Assembly: GCF_010501065.1 (NCBI RefSeq)
Contig: NZ_QVMM01000019.1
Span: forward strand, 1-64,000
Direction: 5' to 3'
Source of the DNA: Dysgonomonas sp. 216
Lineage (GTDB): Bacteria > Bacteroidota > Bacteroidia > Bacteroidales > Dysgonomonadaceae
Length of the DNA stretch: 64,000 nt
A program made the position numbers and the translations under genes. The notes under the pieces were generated by a model that did not search any database, was not told where the DNA came from, and saw only the letters and a program-made list of their open reading frames with translations. Shown piece after piece: positions 18,501-24,773 of this stretch; position 1 is the stretch's first letter, and each line of letters opens with the position of its first letter.

Positions 18501-19796
18501 TTCGCTTGATACAAATTGAGCGACAAAAGGTAGCATATAAGAAGTACTTTGCGCTATATCTTGAGCAATTGACCTATCTAACTGGTGTGCTTGCTGATAT
18601 TCGCCAACTAAATTATAGGCTTCTCTAGCTAATTTATTATTTGGATCTTCTAAAGTACGAGCTAAGTCTGATTCATCTGCCAGTCCTATTCCTCCTAAAC
18701 TTCCGGCATTGGCTAAATCATACGGTAAACGTCTTCCAAACTCATTTAGCATTTGTCGAATAGCACCCTTATCTCCATCTTTATAAGCAGCACGAAGCTT
18801 CTTTAATTCGTTTAATTGAGTTTTTGCAGCAAAAGGATCAGCAAACGGATATACGTCTTCCAAACCTTGACTTTCAAGTTCTTTTTGTCGGTTATACTCT
18901 TCTTTTTCTTTTGCCGATAATTTTAAATAATCATATAGTGGTATATTACGTGATGTGTTACTTCTCCTATTGCTTCTTTCTTCACTTATTGCTTTTTCAA
19001 GTTCATCAATACTATTCTCTAAAGTCTCAAGGTATTTATTTTCATCCTCAACAACCAAACGTCCTTTTGGAGAGTTAACAAGAAAATCAGCAATCATAGC
19101 TAATTGTTCGGGGCTGTTACCTTGTGTTGTGTATTCCTGCCAATAACCCGACTCTCCCAGTTGTCTGTTTGCAGGTATCCATCTTTTTTCTATAATATCC
19201 TGCTTATTCTTATCCAAGTATTCTCTTACTAGGTTTGGTATACGTATATCATCAGTCGGATTGTTGGTGTCTCTAAAATTTTGATTATACCAACTGTTTA
19301 AATCATCCTTTACTTTTTGTGATATTGTAGTGTCATTGTTTACACTGTCAATCCAGTTTTTATACGATTGGTATTCATCAATAGCAGATCCTACTATATA
19401 GTCCGATTCATTACTGCGTTCGACTGCAGCTTTATTTATTGCACCTGAAATAGATTCCTGTAACGGTTTACCCGAACCAATATTTAATTGTGTTCTGTTT
19501 TCTCCAAAGTTTTCAGCATGGTTTGGCGTATTAAAATTGAACTGATTCTGTGTAAAAGATGGATTTATACCTCCTAAACCAGTATTTGCAGAGTTTATAG
19601 TTGTAGAACTGTATTGATCGTTCTGAATATTCGACTCTCGATGAGTTGACGAACGATTGTCAGCAATTTTACTTTCAATATTAGATAATTCTGAAGGAGA
19701 ATCTATTAACCTTGCATCTTTCCTTGTAGAAAGAAAGTCGTTAACTCTGTCATCGGGTATATTATATTTCTTTCCGTTACTTTCGTATATTGGCAT
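9507..19796 (-). CDS. Giant ejected polyvalent protein: PPase-like, BECR/MuF-C-like, zincin, ART and LPD38-type domains
   Basis: 3429 residues in one uninterrupted frame. Domains in order: short N-terminal domain (MPIYESNGKKYNIPDDRVND); Gln/Glu-rich helical stretches (about 1100-1450); a pyrophosphatase-like polyvalent domain with KGKDGDHIDVFLG (about 1470-1620); a MuF C-terminal/BECR nuclease-like domain (about 1660-1820, FRSATHIGSYVIMTELEHQG); a zinc metallopeptidase with HEFGHLW (2096-2102) and downstream DEALA; an ADP-ribosyltransferase-like polyvalent domain (about 2340-2440, VYRAVP, GDWVTPS, LWWDGNDIREWG); and a long C-terminal domain (about 2480-3300) resembling the large polyvalent-protein domain LPD38, with a hydrophobic segment near 3100. 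Such proteins are thought to be packaged and injected with phage DNA to disarm host defences. Domain names come from recognised motifs; boundaries are approximate. Confidence 0.85.
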   Translation of the reverse strand: MPIYESNGKKYNIPDDRVNDFLSTRKDARLIDSPSELSNIESKIADNRSSTHRESNIQNDQYSSTTINSANTGLGGINPSFTQNQFNFNTPNHAENFGENRTQLNIGSGKPLQESISGAINKAAVERSNESDYIVGSAIDEYQSYKNWIDSVNNDTTISQKVKDDLNSWYNQNFRDTNNPTDDIRIPNLVREYLDKNKQDIIEKRWIPANRQLGESGYWQEYTTQGNSPEQLAMIADFLVNSPKGRLVVEDENKYLETLENSIDELEKAISEERSNRRSNTSRNIPLYDYLKLSAKEKEEYNRQKELESQGLEDVYPFADPFAAKTQLNELKKLRAAYKDGDKGAIRQMLNEFGRRLPYDLANAGSLGGIGLADESDLARTLEDPNNKLAREAYNLVGEYQQAHQLDRSIAQDIAQSTSYMLPFVAQFVSSEGIVSAATRLPQVVGAGKGVNFALRASETLQRPLVRMAVTPQLLTEAYRNNIENPGSFLDALATAIPSTYVEFFTEDLGRYIPEPKPKNRTIRKIMERSGVQGAIGEMAEEEIGMLLQPLADGTFDWSEFVNPRTQAVTAGTIAMMQLPYASIAAGGYAAGKARNVKQKRSIRKGYDSNLTNMNNVFGNESPELIQTINNIIDSDNTGGENINNLLEGIVNDNELTDKEKDATFKYSLSYIAMGSLDKAKQEQVEEAIQEIPTIIEENANHEMGAVVSATIAGMDTPVQITGGNIVQNEDGTINREQSDQEIYYTDAEGKRQVTSINYVENITENVPTQDAIAQVTEQVAAPIIAQQQNEEVRPYQEGETVRFSPVGNTSLIGQIEGQDQATGNYLLSVETPNGIQQMQVQPRQIINEDNIEGVENGSPVIYTNQNGEQVQDVVATTPDLYAQGLIGFENGDVVKIDNVIGLAQVNEQDNISNSQESTQETQQNEQSVTSPPSEQNILLVNEPRVFEIEEGLSAVENSDGTYSLDKQFAKSELKKADSLVKRLNEDYSDNGLLFETVQLPRKDASNPFEKPLWGVVARMQSETVSNPQQTVNENVPVQPLERKLEKSVKKDTRPKKLTPFQRRLQAVEPNVSSVRDRILYGIASGAYKFRWKDQGVSMGLARELGLTGSETERRSRISLLSNNGYTSSTLAHRIWEDIGSTLNDNDIRSEVIEVLSSISSPKQALETLESSLSMNEDTYYQEQQDAAEFEQEQIRKAQDFQLEISEQLAAMDIDNLLTLAKELGLSPEEIDNIHTAYELAEQIEQLEQIQNEETELQSGRDRTNEETDSVASRPGSSSETTERTVGERNRSSEETGDRISDRYSQNDYSDLTAEERRIVDETNALIDAEVNDVSTQLQQKKSELNAAKKRIGNAYAEDNQTNLFGQEQTSDTLFDVPRDFSQSNVASIIEPIQQEVNALIGKLNDLNNSRNERVNETLENFRSQGTIDFEREQYNVAIPEYNGNIVEYIKAVGKNFEVSKAESATNTNPTDAQKEAGNYKKGKVTIQGLDISIEQPRGSERTGTDESGKQWSVTMNNAYGYIRKTKGKDGDHIDVFLGANPESKTVFVVDQVNQDSSFDEHKVMLGFDSIEQAREAYLSNYEQGWQGLGNITQTDIDTFKKWANSNTRKIKPFAEYKEIQEKANDGDYIPFQSMTNEQIENVNSQFNDELQQQISGTLKKGHTYELGTPSAVLQSAGIPNLPIQLQASRLSDKSMQDNHPFDLSEVMDLPKAVQNPLAVFRSATHIGSYVIMTELEHQGKNYVVALQTNKRKGKIEINDIRSIHYRNSNAHMANWIEEGLLEYVDKKRMVEWLSKQRYNSAEVRKLFNHASKIVNDFENPKLHRTNNHFKPISEQRFNTLVDRLKQTGLANDVVTDKVAFDAKLDEVINDNATIKQTLFGMQVLEDSKGNTIGDGSYNVEPSIFDFNNEYPQITTSISYSNTTESTYVTYKNKDNDKSITVRFSNHENNAVKFGDQLNGYLATSDEILFHLGLKQRQFIPKTYLSIWKRSVSKKDLAKGTYEFADKTIQEMYSMGENADLSKYKGKIAKDSNYLILGDKVELVEDKGSDDFGNATTIGSFVYFMRTNVGDIYGFVTPDGTVYIDSTRMNANTPIHEFGHLWNSFTKENNAELYNRGAELVKESEYWQRVNDNPSYRDLSDDAKVDEALAMAIGDKGEAIVNEKGIGLKLKRWIREVWNWIGDQLGIRNLSSEQIQNLTLEQFIDGAVADILNGKKIKQSEAKRIVQESLDNGVSQVISELDISDKAYSDAIEKGDTETAQAIVDAFALSNGYITESEHRMNHRAPSADNTPSEEKVEEGGDFSLLEIAQGYSSQPSDYFDDPRGYMYDDVSGMESRASLMSAMRSIQLQGDNISEMPTVTVYRAVPKSLKEGLIRNGDWVTPSLSYANTHGNNALNGYYKIISEEIPANNLWWDGNDIREWGVDDNVNYAYKDTKNSRKLIDVVTYDNNGDIILPSKRFNSDINDIRFQSVNDVADAADSTMTEDMRNELDKRIKNFRFRIREAYEDRHLAVQKFLDVLRENGTEVAEHNDFYKKATHINGAIDAQLEQYNNKYQKPLNKAISELEKAGFDYRDIENYAILKHGLERNAWMKQDSINQYMANNPEATPEQIARFEQKLPDDFSGITAVEKEVGKHAEWFINDFEEKAGKDLIDNLWKRVKDATSYSLNKQLEGQLIDKKTIEDLKSRYDYYVPLRGHDAEVAEDRWDYSPDMGTYFVAPLLKAKGRKTRSESPFAYIASMAQSAINSANRNILNQTILRLARKDKTGMLNVDKAWYEKTGERDGKPVYEVRSPEYNEDPEIYRKNIEEFEERMAKLAEAGLAVQSGKKLDIGGLFIKRKQADQHEVHVFQNGTEYVVYINANPAVARAINGSNAKDLHKDLRFFARVSRQMAANFTTRNPIFVLSNFSRDYIFSSSILPVKENAKYFVQFQRNMFPSADALQRYVRGKADLNKQQDIYLNEYILNGAKTGFSHILELQKVQKQIERDIKKGEGRNVFRYLLDGLEGMNEFAENLSRLSVYITSREQGRSITQSVSDAKEVTVNFNRSGAGGLGAAWFRSLYLFVNAGIQALSNFAKVAQKNKAKTSMLISSYAMSGFLMPMLTALIGGDDGLDDYMKLSDWERQNNLCIYTGNGFIKIPLPHELRVFHKMGDEIYQSIFGKKDITQSLLDTALGFSDLIPANPMGAVDGSWADIMPDATKPFFQLAANRNFTGSRITNEWTDPNKPGYLRVRTNKKSEPFAPAFLVKLAEILDNATGGDGVEKGLISFNPDVVNHLMRGYFGGLYNMGMQGLDAASKTYDWTKTGELKLKVRETPLKTFYTSESDLQTSGSGLNTKYFKVVDDTQEAIRKVKGYKDQVGEGKLSVTDFYKKIENLNVPKANELYGRIKKIKKYESALKELDGQDQKDLEKIISDLKKEVIEVNNKLSE

Positions 19797-19813
19797 GACT
19801 TATTTACTTTTTG

Positions 19814-21109
19814 TTAGAAACCACTTATTTCAAATTGCCCCCATTCATCATCCTCTACATTATCAGAATCATAATCAGGTTGAAGAAAATCATAATTATT
19901 ACCCCATTGAGGTGTTGGGTTATATACAGGATATTGATATTGTGAAGCATTTTCAAACTGTTTATCGTACCTATATTTTATATATGCAGCAGATATATCA
20001 GTTCTCTCTTTTTCTGTAAATGCTTTAGGGGCTTCACCTAATATTCCGGGTTTACGGTCAAATTGAGGATACTCTTTTAAGAACTCAGTATCTAATAGCG
20101 CTGCTCTTGAGTTGTAATCCACTTCACCTTTGTTCATTTCAAACATTCGGAATTTGCCCCCTAGTTGTTCATCTGTCTGTGCCTGATTGTCCTGCGGATT
20201 GGCTTCTATTATCATCTGATAGCTACTATTAGCACCACTACCCGAAGACATTTTCTTTACATAAGCAGAAGTACGATTCCTAGCATCCGCTACACGTGCC
20301 CACCCTTGTGCAACTGATGCCTTACGTTGATCTATTTGACTTTCTGTGTTTTGTCTTTTAAGATCAAAGTCTCTGTCAGCATTCGTTTGTTTTCTATCTT
20401 GCTCTGATTTATTGTATTCCATTTTTTCGTTAAACTGACGTTTTGCTTCATAAATTTTATGCTTATTAGTCAATATATCTTGAAGTTCTTTTCTCTCTCT
20501 ATTATGATTCTCAAGCCCCATCAGGAAGTCTTTTAACCGAGCGTTATGGAATCCTTCGTTATATTTGTTCTGTTGTTGCAGATAGATGTTGGATAGTTCT
20601 TTCTCTTTTGCTGCTGTCTGTGCAAGGGCTGAGCTATTGTAGTCACGTTCTTTCATATATGCACCTTTCCCGGCACTCACCATCTGAGAGATTAAGCCCA
20701 AAGCATCACCAATACCACTAACGATTCTAGCACCTCTCATTTTCTTCTCATCAGGTGCAGTCGGTTTGGGAACGGAATCCTCAAATATTCGTTGTAGATA
20801 GTTTCCATTGGTTGAAGGATCATAAGGCTTTGTATAACTTGATATAGCTTCAGGAGAGAAACCTACACTCATCAAGTGCTCATAATCACCATCGCTCATC
20901 GACTCAGGTTTATTCGGATACTTCACAGTAGGCATAGCGTTCGATGATTCAGCCTCCTTGTTTTCCTGAGCAGTCTGTTCGTTCTTTATCTCAGGAGCAA
21001 TAGGAGAGACATCAGCCTGTGTATCCAAGTCCTGTTCATTGATGGGAAGAAAAGAGTTTGCGCCCTTCTTTTGGTTATATTTATTTACTATATCTTCTAA
21101 TATTGTCAT
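19814..21109 (-). CDS. Internal virion protein, coiled-coil rich
   Basis: 431 residues. The N-terminal 110 are acidic and disordered-looking. Residues about 125-155 hold a Gly/Ala segment (MRGARIVSGIGDALGLISQM) that could insert in a membrane. The middle (150-290) is a charged Lys/Glu/Gln coiled coil. The C-terminus is rich in Asp/Tyr/Asn and ends EFISGF-like (EDDEWGQFEISGF). Its position between a small Gly-rich internal protein and the giant ejection protein matches the internal core or ejection proteins of podoviruses. Role inferred from layout. Confidence 0.65.
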   Translation of the reverse strand: MTILEDIVNKYNQKKGANSFLPINEQDLDTQADVSPIAPEIKNEQTAQENKEAESSNAMPTVKYPNKPESMSDGDYEHLMSVGFSPEAISSYTKPYDPSTNGNYLQRIFEDSVPKPTAPDEKKMRGARIVSGIGDALGLISQMVSAGKGAYMKERDYNSSALAQTAAKEKELSNIYLQQQNKYNEGFHNARLKDFLMGLENHNRERKELQDILTNKHKIYEAKRQFNEKMEYNKSEQDRKQTNADRDFDLKRQNTESQIDQRKASVAQGWARVADARNRTSAYVKKMSSGSGANSSYQMIIEANPQDNQAQTDEQLGGKFRMFEMNKGEVDYNSRAALLDTEFLKEYPQFDRKPGILGEAPKAFTEKERTDISAAYIKYRYDKQFENASQYQYPVYNPTPQWGNNYDFLQPDYDSDNVEDDEWGQFEISGF

Positions 21110-21120
21110 AACACCCTCTT

Positions 21121-21699
21121 TTAAATAATTCCTCCCAATAATCCACCTAAACCGCCAAGCGATCCACTTACTCCCGAAGATCCTGCCGTAGCACCTGTAC
21201 CACTTCCTAACAATCCACCCAACGAACCACTCATCATATTTAATCCTGAGTTCATCAGGTTCTCGTATGACTGAGCCTTTTGTCCCATCATACCCATACG
21301 TTGTTGAGCAATATTATCTTTCCTTGTCAAATATTTATCGGTGACATTATCCTTCCATTGCTGCCCCATAGCACCTATATTTGCAAATGTGTCGGATATT
21401 ACTTTGTTCGATTGTTCCTTCTGTACTGCTTGCTGTTCGGGAGTAGCACCTGTAACAACTGCCGTGTTAGCAGCTATCTTATTCTGCTTACCCATTGTAT
21501 CCCTCAACTGTTTCATCAGGTTTTGTGTATCGGCTCGCTGTGTATAGTCAGATAAAGCATTAGCATTATACCATGCTTTATTTTCGGCATCCTGTTGATT
21601 AAGGTAGCGATCCATTTTCCTACGCTGTTTTGCTGCCTTACTTCCTCCAAATATCGAAGTAGCTAATCCTGCTCCTGCTCCTATTGCTGCACCAATCAT
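21121..21699 (-). CDS. Small internal virion protein (T7 gp14-like layout)
   Basis: 192 residues. It begins with a Gly/Ala hydrophobic segment (MIGAAIGAGAGLATSIFGG), continues with a long Gln/Lys-rich helix (about 20-140), and ends with a Gly/Ser/Leu-rich repeat region (LGGLLGSG, LGGLGGLLGG). Podovirus internal proteins that form the periplasm-spanning ejection channel often have this membrane-active Gly-rich plus helical design. First gene of its minus-strand operon, 42 nt downstream of the box of late promoter A. Confidence 0.68.
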   Translation of the reverse strand: MIGAAIGAGAGLATSIFGGSKAAKQRRKMDRYLNQQDAENKAWYNANALSDYTQRADTQNLMKQLRDTMGKQNKIAANTAVVTGATPEQQAVQKEQSNKVISDTFANIGAMGQQWKDNVTDKYLTRKDNIAQQRMGMMGQKAQSYENLMNSGLNMMSGSLGGLLGSGTGATAGSSGVSGSLGGLGGLLGGII

Positions 21700-21740
21700 A
21701 TCTATATCTGTTTTATTTCTATTCGATTACTGTTGAGCCA

Positions 21741-21780
21741 CAAATAAAATATTTAGGGAGTCTTTTACATGACCTTAATG
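21741..21780 (-). promoter_or_regulatory. Late promoter motif A (internal-virion operon)
   Basis: Minus-strand CATTAAGG (21773-21780), a 24-nt spacer, then TTTATTTG (21741-21748), a one-mismatch TAnnTTTG box. Bases just upstream (TGTCT) resemble those of copies B (TTTCC) and C (TATCC), giving an extended element TnTCYCATYAAGG. Confidence 0.6.
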
Positions 21781-21882
21781 AGACATACAAGTGAGTGTAT
21801 AGAAAAGTATTTGCCTGTGTTTTTCAATACGATAACTATCAATCTTATTTTTGTTGATACGAATATTTTACAAAAACAGATT

Positions 21883-22194
21883 ATGGCAGGAGCAAAAGGA
21901 AAGTCAGGATTAAAACCCGGACAAACAAATAATAAAGCAGGGAGAAAAAAGGGCAGTAAAAATAAAGTATCTGCTGAACTTAAAGTAAAGATCACAGATG
22001 TATTAGATGGTAATGTAAGTATTTTGGAAAATGCTTTAAAAGATGAGAAAACTCCAATATACCTGAGAGGTAAGTTATATGTTGAAGCATCAAAACTGGT
22101 AGTTCCTAAACCAGTCAGTGATGAAGAACAAGATAATGCCAATATATTAATGGGTGGACTGGCTCATTTATTCGGTAAACCAAAAGAAGAATAA
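21883..22194 (+). CDS. Terminase small subunit-like DNA-packaging protein
   Basis: 103 residues from the ATG at 21883; the longer frame from 21769 adds an unlikely 38 residues. The N-terminus is basic and Gly-rich (KPGQTNNKAGRKKGSKNK), a signature of many phage small terminase or packaging initiation proteins, followed by helices (ENALKDEKTPIYLRGKLYVE) and an acidic C-terminus. TerS binds the pac site and recruits TerL. No terL follows here, so it must lie outside the window or be supplied otherwise. First gene of the plus-strand island between the virion block and the repressor. Confidence 0.62.
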   Translation: MAGAKGKSGLKPGQTNNKAGRKKGSKNKVSAELKVKITDVLDGNVSILENALKDEKTPIYLRGKLYVEASKLVVPKPVSDEEQDNANILMGGLAHLFGKPKEE

Positions 22195-22214
22195 CAATTC
22201 AATATAAAACGCTA

Positions 22215-22550
22215 ATGGAAATGGAAACAAAATTTAATATTGGAGATAAGATATGGGTAATTATTAATACTGTGATTCCAGTACAGGGAGTAATTACTGA
22301 GATAAATACATCATCAAATATGTATCATATGTATACTATCGCAAAAACTTCCCGCCCTTATCATAAAGAGAGAGATTATATTAGAAATATTGAAGAGCAA
22401 TATTGCTTTAGGTCTATTGGAGAAATATGTGATTTTATTAAGCACTATGCTCACGCAACAATATATATGTCAGAGGAAGTCATCTCTCACATAGAGAATA
22501 AAATATCTCAAAAAGACTTTGACGAATATGTTAGAGAGCAACTTAAATAG
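22215..22550 (+). CDS. Hypothetical phage protein (111 aa)
   Basis: 111 residues (start at the first or third codon, both ATG). Residues 5-50 resemble a small beta-barrel (FNIGDKIWVIINTVIPVQG, VITEI), as in many short phage and Bacteroidota proteins. The rest is helical. It ends in TAG, showing that TAG is used as an ordinary stop. Co-directional with TerS; no recognised family. Confidence 0.6.
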   Translation: MEMETKFNIGDKIWVIINTVIPVQGVITEINTSSNMYHMYTIAKTSRPYHKERDYIRNIEEQYCFRSIGEICDFIKHYAHATIYMSEEVISHIENKISQKDFDEYVREQLK

Positions 22551-22559
22551 GATAAACTT

Positions 22560-22970
22560 ATGACAAACGATCAATCTTTCATCAACTTTTACAACAAGCA
22601 AGTAACTGCTGAAGAGTGTATGCAACAATTAGGCTCTAAATACTTATCTATGTCGAAGATAGATGCTCCTATTCCGTGCGTACAATCTGCATTTGATGAG
22701 AAGATAAGGAAGCTAAAAGAACAAAAATTACGTGATGCAATTATATCCTGTGGCTATCTCCCCGAACAGGTGATTGATGATCGTGTACGACATGAACGCT
22801 TCGAGTTACGTAACCTTTACTTTGAACCGGCAGGGATACATCAATATATTCTGGTCGATAAATTAAAACAGAAACAATTCCTTCTTATGGAAGATATGCC
22901 ATCCACAGGTATAGAACTCGGATACACTACATTTCATAATAAAGAATTACCATATAATTATTATAAATAA
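22560..22970 (+). CDS. Hypothetical phage protein (136 aa)
   Basis: 136 residues, nine bases after the previous gene. Mixed alpha/beta composition with a charged helix (DEKIRKLKEQKLRDAIISCG) and no transmembrane segment. Part of the run of small plus-strand genes. Function not recognisable. Confidence 0.55.
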   Translation: MTNDQSFINFYNKQVTAEECMQQLGSKYLSMSKIDAPIPCVQSAFDEKIRKLKEQKLRDAIISCGYLPEQVIDDRVRHERFELRNLYFEPAGIHQYILVDKLKQKQFLLMEDMPSTGIELGYTTFHNKELPYNYYK

Positions 22971-22976
22971 AAGACA

Positions 22977-23366
22977 ATGGACGATACTGTAGAATATTTT
23001 CAAATTCAAATTAAAGGAGCAATAGACTTTACTGGATATATACCTGTAAACACAAAGGTAATATTTGGCGGTACTGAATACGATTTAATGCGTGTCATTG
23101 AGAATGCAATCATAGACGCAGGAAAAGACGGATTTGTTGAGTTCAATATAGAAAATCCAAGCTATCAATACATAGATAGGAAAAAGCATACAGTCAAATT
23201 CGACCGGGATTTACTTATATTGTCTACTATTGTCATCAATAGATGTGTGGCTTATAAGGGAAATAACTTTGAGAACTTGATTAAGATTACAAGTGAGAAA
23301 GGTTTACTCAGAGTAGACCAAAGCTATCTTTCTTATGATTATAACGCAGGAAATATAATTCGATAA
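22977..23366 (+). CDS. Hypothetical phage protein (129 aa)
   Basis: 129 residues beginning MDDTVEYFQIQIKGAIDFTG, acidic, with alternating beta-strand-like segments and no membrane segment. Six bases separate it from the previous gene. No known family recognised. Confidence 0.55.
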   Translation: MDDTVEYFQIQIKGAIDFTGYIPVNTKVIFGGTEYDLMRVIENAIIDAGKDGFVEFNIENPSYQYIDRKKHTVKFDRDLLILSTIVINRCVAYKGNNFENLIKITSEKGLLRVDQSYLSYDYNAGNIIR

Positions 23367-23375
23367 TAATCAACT

Positions 23376-23678
23376 ATGGATAGTACATTACATCACCTCG
23401 AAAAACTAAAAGACAATCTAGTAAAAACGATTGCCGATTTAGAAACAATGTTCAGAATGCCTGTTCTTATTGTAGATACAGCGAGCGTACCTGATATAAA
23501 TGTTTTTGTAGAAGAATGGAAGAAACATCAGAGTAAAATACTTCCTCTTCCTGCCGGATCTTATGAGTTTTCTTACAGGATTGAAGATAAGTTTCAGGAA
23601 ATGATCGATAAGCACAAAGAGTATTTATTATTCGTAAATTCAGAGATTAACAAATATCATAATCATGGCAATAATTGA
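23376..23678 (+). CDS. Hypothetical helical phage protein (100 aa)
   Basis: 100 residues, strongly helical (LHHLEKLKDNLVKTIADLET; FQEMIDKHKEYLLFVNSEIN), probably a coiled coil. It overlaps the start of the next gene by 14 bp, so the two are likely translationally coupled. No family recognised. Confidence 0.55.
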   Translation: MDSTLHHLEKLKDNLVKTIADLETMFRMPVLIVDTASVPDINVFVEEWKKHQSKILPLPAGSYEFSYRIEDKFQEMIDKHKEYLLFVNSEINKYHNHGNN

Positions 23679-23883
23679 ATACCCATCAAGACCTGCTAAG
23701 TGCAAAGACTGTATCTATTGCGGTTATTATCATCCTTTGAAAAAGAATGGTGAAGAATCAAGAAATTATCGGCATAGATGTAAACGTACAGGAAAAGACA
23801 TTCTACTCACAGATAGAGTCTGTGATAATTGGAAGATGGGATGCGGAATACCTAGAAATTATAATCACATAAAAATAGAATAG
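23665..23883 (+). CDS. Small cysteine-rich, probably zinc-binding protein
   Basis: 72 residues. Cysteines at CKDCIYC near residue 14 and later HRCKRTG, RVCDNW and MGCG suggest a zinc ribbon. Small proteins of this type are common in phage accessory regions; role unknown. The TAG stop at 23881-23883 is followed in the same frame by an open stretch that has lost its start codon. Confidence 0.6.
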   Translation: MAIIEYPSRPAKCKDCIYCGYYHPLKKNGEESRNYRHRCKRTGKDILLTDRVCDNWKMGCGIPRNYNHIKIE

Positions 23884-24198
23884 AATACGAGAACTACATT
23901 TAAGACAACAGAACAGCTAATTAAAGAAAATGACAATTTTATTTCAGCAATACCAAATCATCTAGGGATTAACCTATACAAAGTAAAAGGTATTGAATAT
24001 AAAGATCAGGCTAATGGAGAGCTTATCTCTGTAAGAATAGACTTTATCACGTCAGATGTTGAAATTCCAGACTACCAACAAAGAGTCTTTGATGAAGCGT
24101 CAGAATTAGCCCAGAAAATAGATAAGCTAAAGCCATTTATAAACTCTGAAAAGTTTGCTTCAATAGATAGGCAAGAACAGATACGTATGATTCAATAA
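23884..24198 (+). pseudogene. Start-less ORF, hypothetical phage protein
   Basis: 104 codons stay open in frame after the TAG at 23881, beginning AAT ACG AGA, and end TAA at 24196. No ATG, GTG or TTG is available until the last few codons. The translation looks genuine (LINLYKVKG-like GINLYKVKGIEYKDQANGEL; DYQQRVFDEASELAQKIDKL). If one A were removed from ATAGA at the junction, an ATGA stop/start overlap with a normal Met-Asn-Thr-Arg start would be restored. A single-base insertion therefore most likely destroyed the start codon. Readthrough or an unusual start cannot be excluded. Confidence 0.5.
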
Positions 24199-24289
24199 CT
24201 AGGATATATGACTAGCTATTTGAAGATATTGACAGAAAGATTAGATTGTTTTTAATACGATGATGCCACATTCATTCTATGAATTGACT

Positions 24290-24322
24290 ATGCCTTACTT
24301 CACAGTAGGGCATTTTTATTTT
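24290..24322 (+). terminator. Rho-independent terminator
   Basis: ATGCCTTACT (24290-24299), loop TCAC, AGTAGGGCAT (24304-24313), then TTTTTATTTT. It is a 10-bp stem with one G-T pair and a T-tract, ending the plus-strand TerS island and overlapping the 3' end of the convergent 86-residue gene. Confidence 0.8.
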
Positions 24323-24560
24323 GTAGATGCCGGAAACTTTTTCTCCTTTTATAGATTCCCTGCTTCTCTCTTTTATAAAGAGGACTTTTTGAGTTTATAT
24401 TCCTTGAGAGATAAGAACTTACTCTTTTGCTGATAACTTCAATATCCACATCCTCATAATCAGGTATAAATGTTTTTATATGGCACGAAATATCTGCCAC
24501 AGAGACTTCATCATCCAGTATTGTATCAAAGGCTAAATATACAGCTTCACTTATTTGCAT
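24300..24560 (-). CDS. Small HARE-HTH-like protein
   Basis: 86 residues. The order of helices and the phrase around AFDTILDDEVSVADISCHIK, with a basic C-terminal wing (SPLYKREKQGIYKRRK), resembles the HARE-HTH winged-helix fold found in DNA-associated bacterial proteins. It lies downstream of the repressor cluster on the same strand and could be a lysogeny-expressed gene. Fold assignment is tentative. Confidence 0.55.
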   Translation of the reverse strand: MQISEAVYLAFDTILDDEVSVADISCHIKTFIPDYEDVDIEVISKRVSSYLSRNINSKSPLYKREKQGIYKRRKSFRHLQNKNALL

Positions 24561-24569
24561 GAGGAAAGA

Positions 24570-24773
24570 TCATTTCTGTTTAATAGTTTCTCCATTATAT
24601 TTTAATGGTAACTCATCTGAACCTATTCTTATTACTTCCTTTTTCCATTTGTCCAATACGACTTCATTTGCCAATCTATCATACCTGCCATTTAGGGCTA
24701 ACAAATAGAGTATTACGCATAAATATATTACTAATAAAGAGAGTAATGTGTATTTAATATTTTGCCTTTTCAT
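24570..24773 (-). CDS. Small single-pass membrane protein
   Basis: 67 residues: a basic N-terminus (MKRQNIKY), one transmembrane segment (LLSLLVIYLCVILYLLAL, about 10-28) and a short charged exterior domain. Its start overlaps the end of the upstream lipoprotein gene by 20 bp. Expressed with the repressor, it could be a superinfection or lysogenic conversion factor; this is speculation from position. Confidence 0.55.
   Translation of the reverse strand: MKRQNIKYTLLSLLVIYLCVILYLLALNGRYDRLANEVVLDKWKKEVIRIGSDELPLKYNGETIKQK

Noticed and set aside
6582..23883. TAG reassigned as a sense codon in the phage
   Set aside because: Genes such as 22215-22550, the 57-residue gene ending at 26964 and the zinc-ribbon gene end properly in TAG, so the two in-frame TAG cases are better explained as local lesions.
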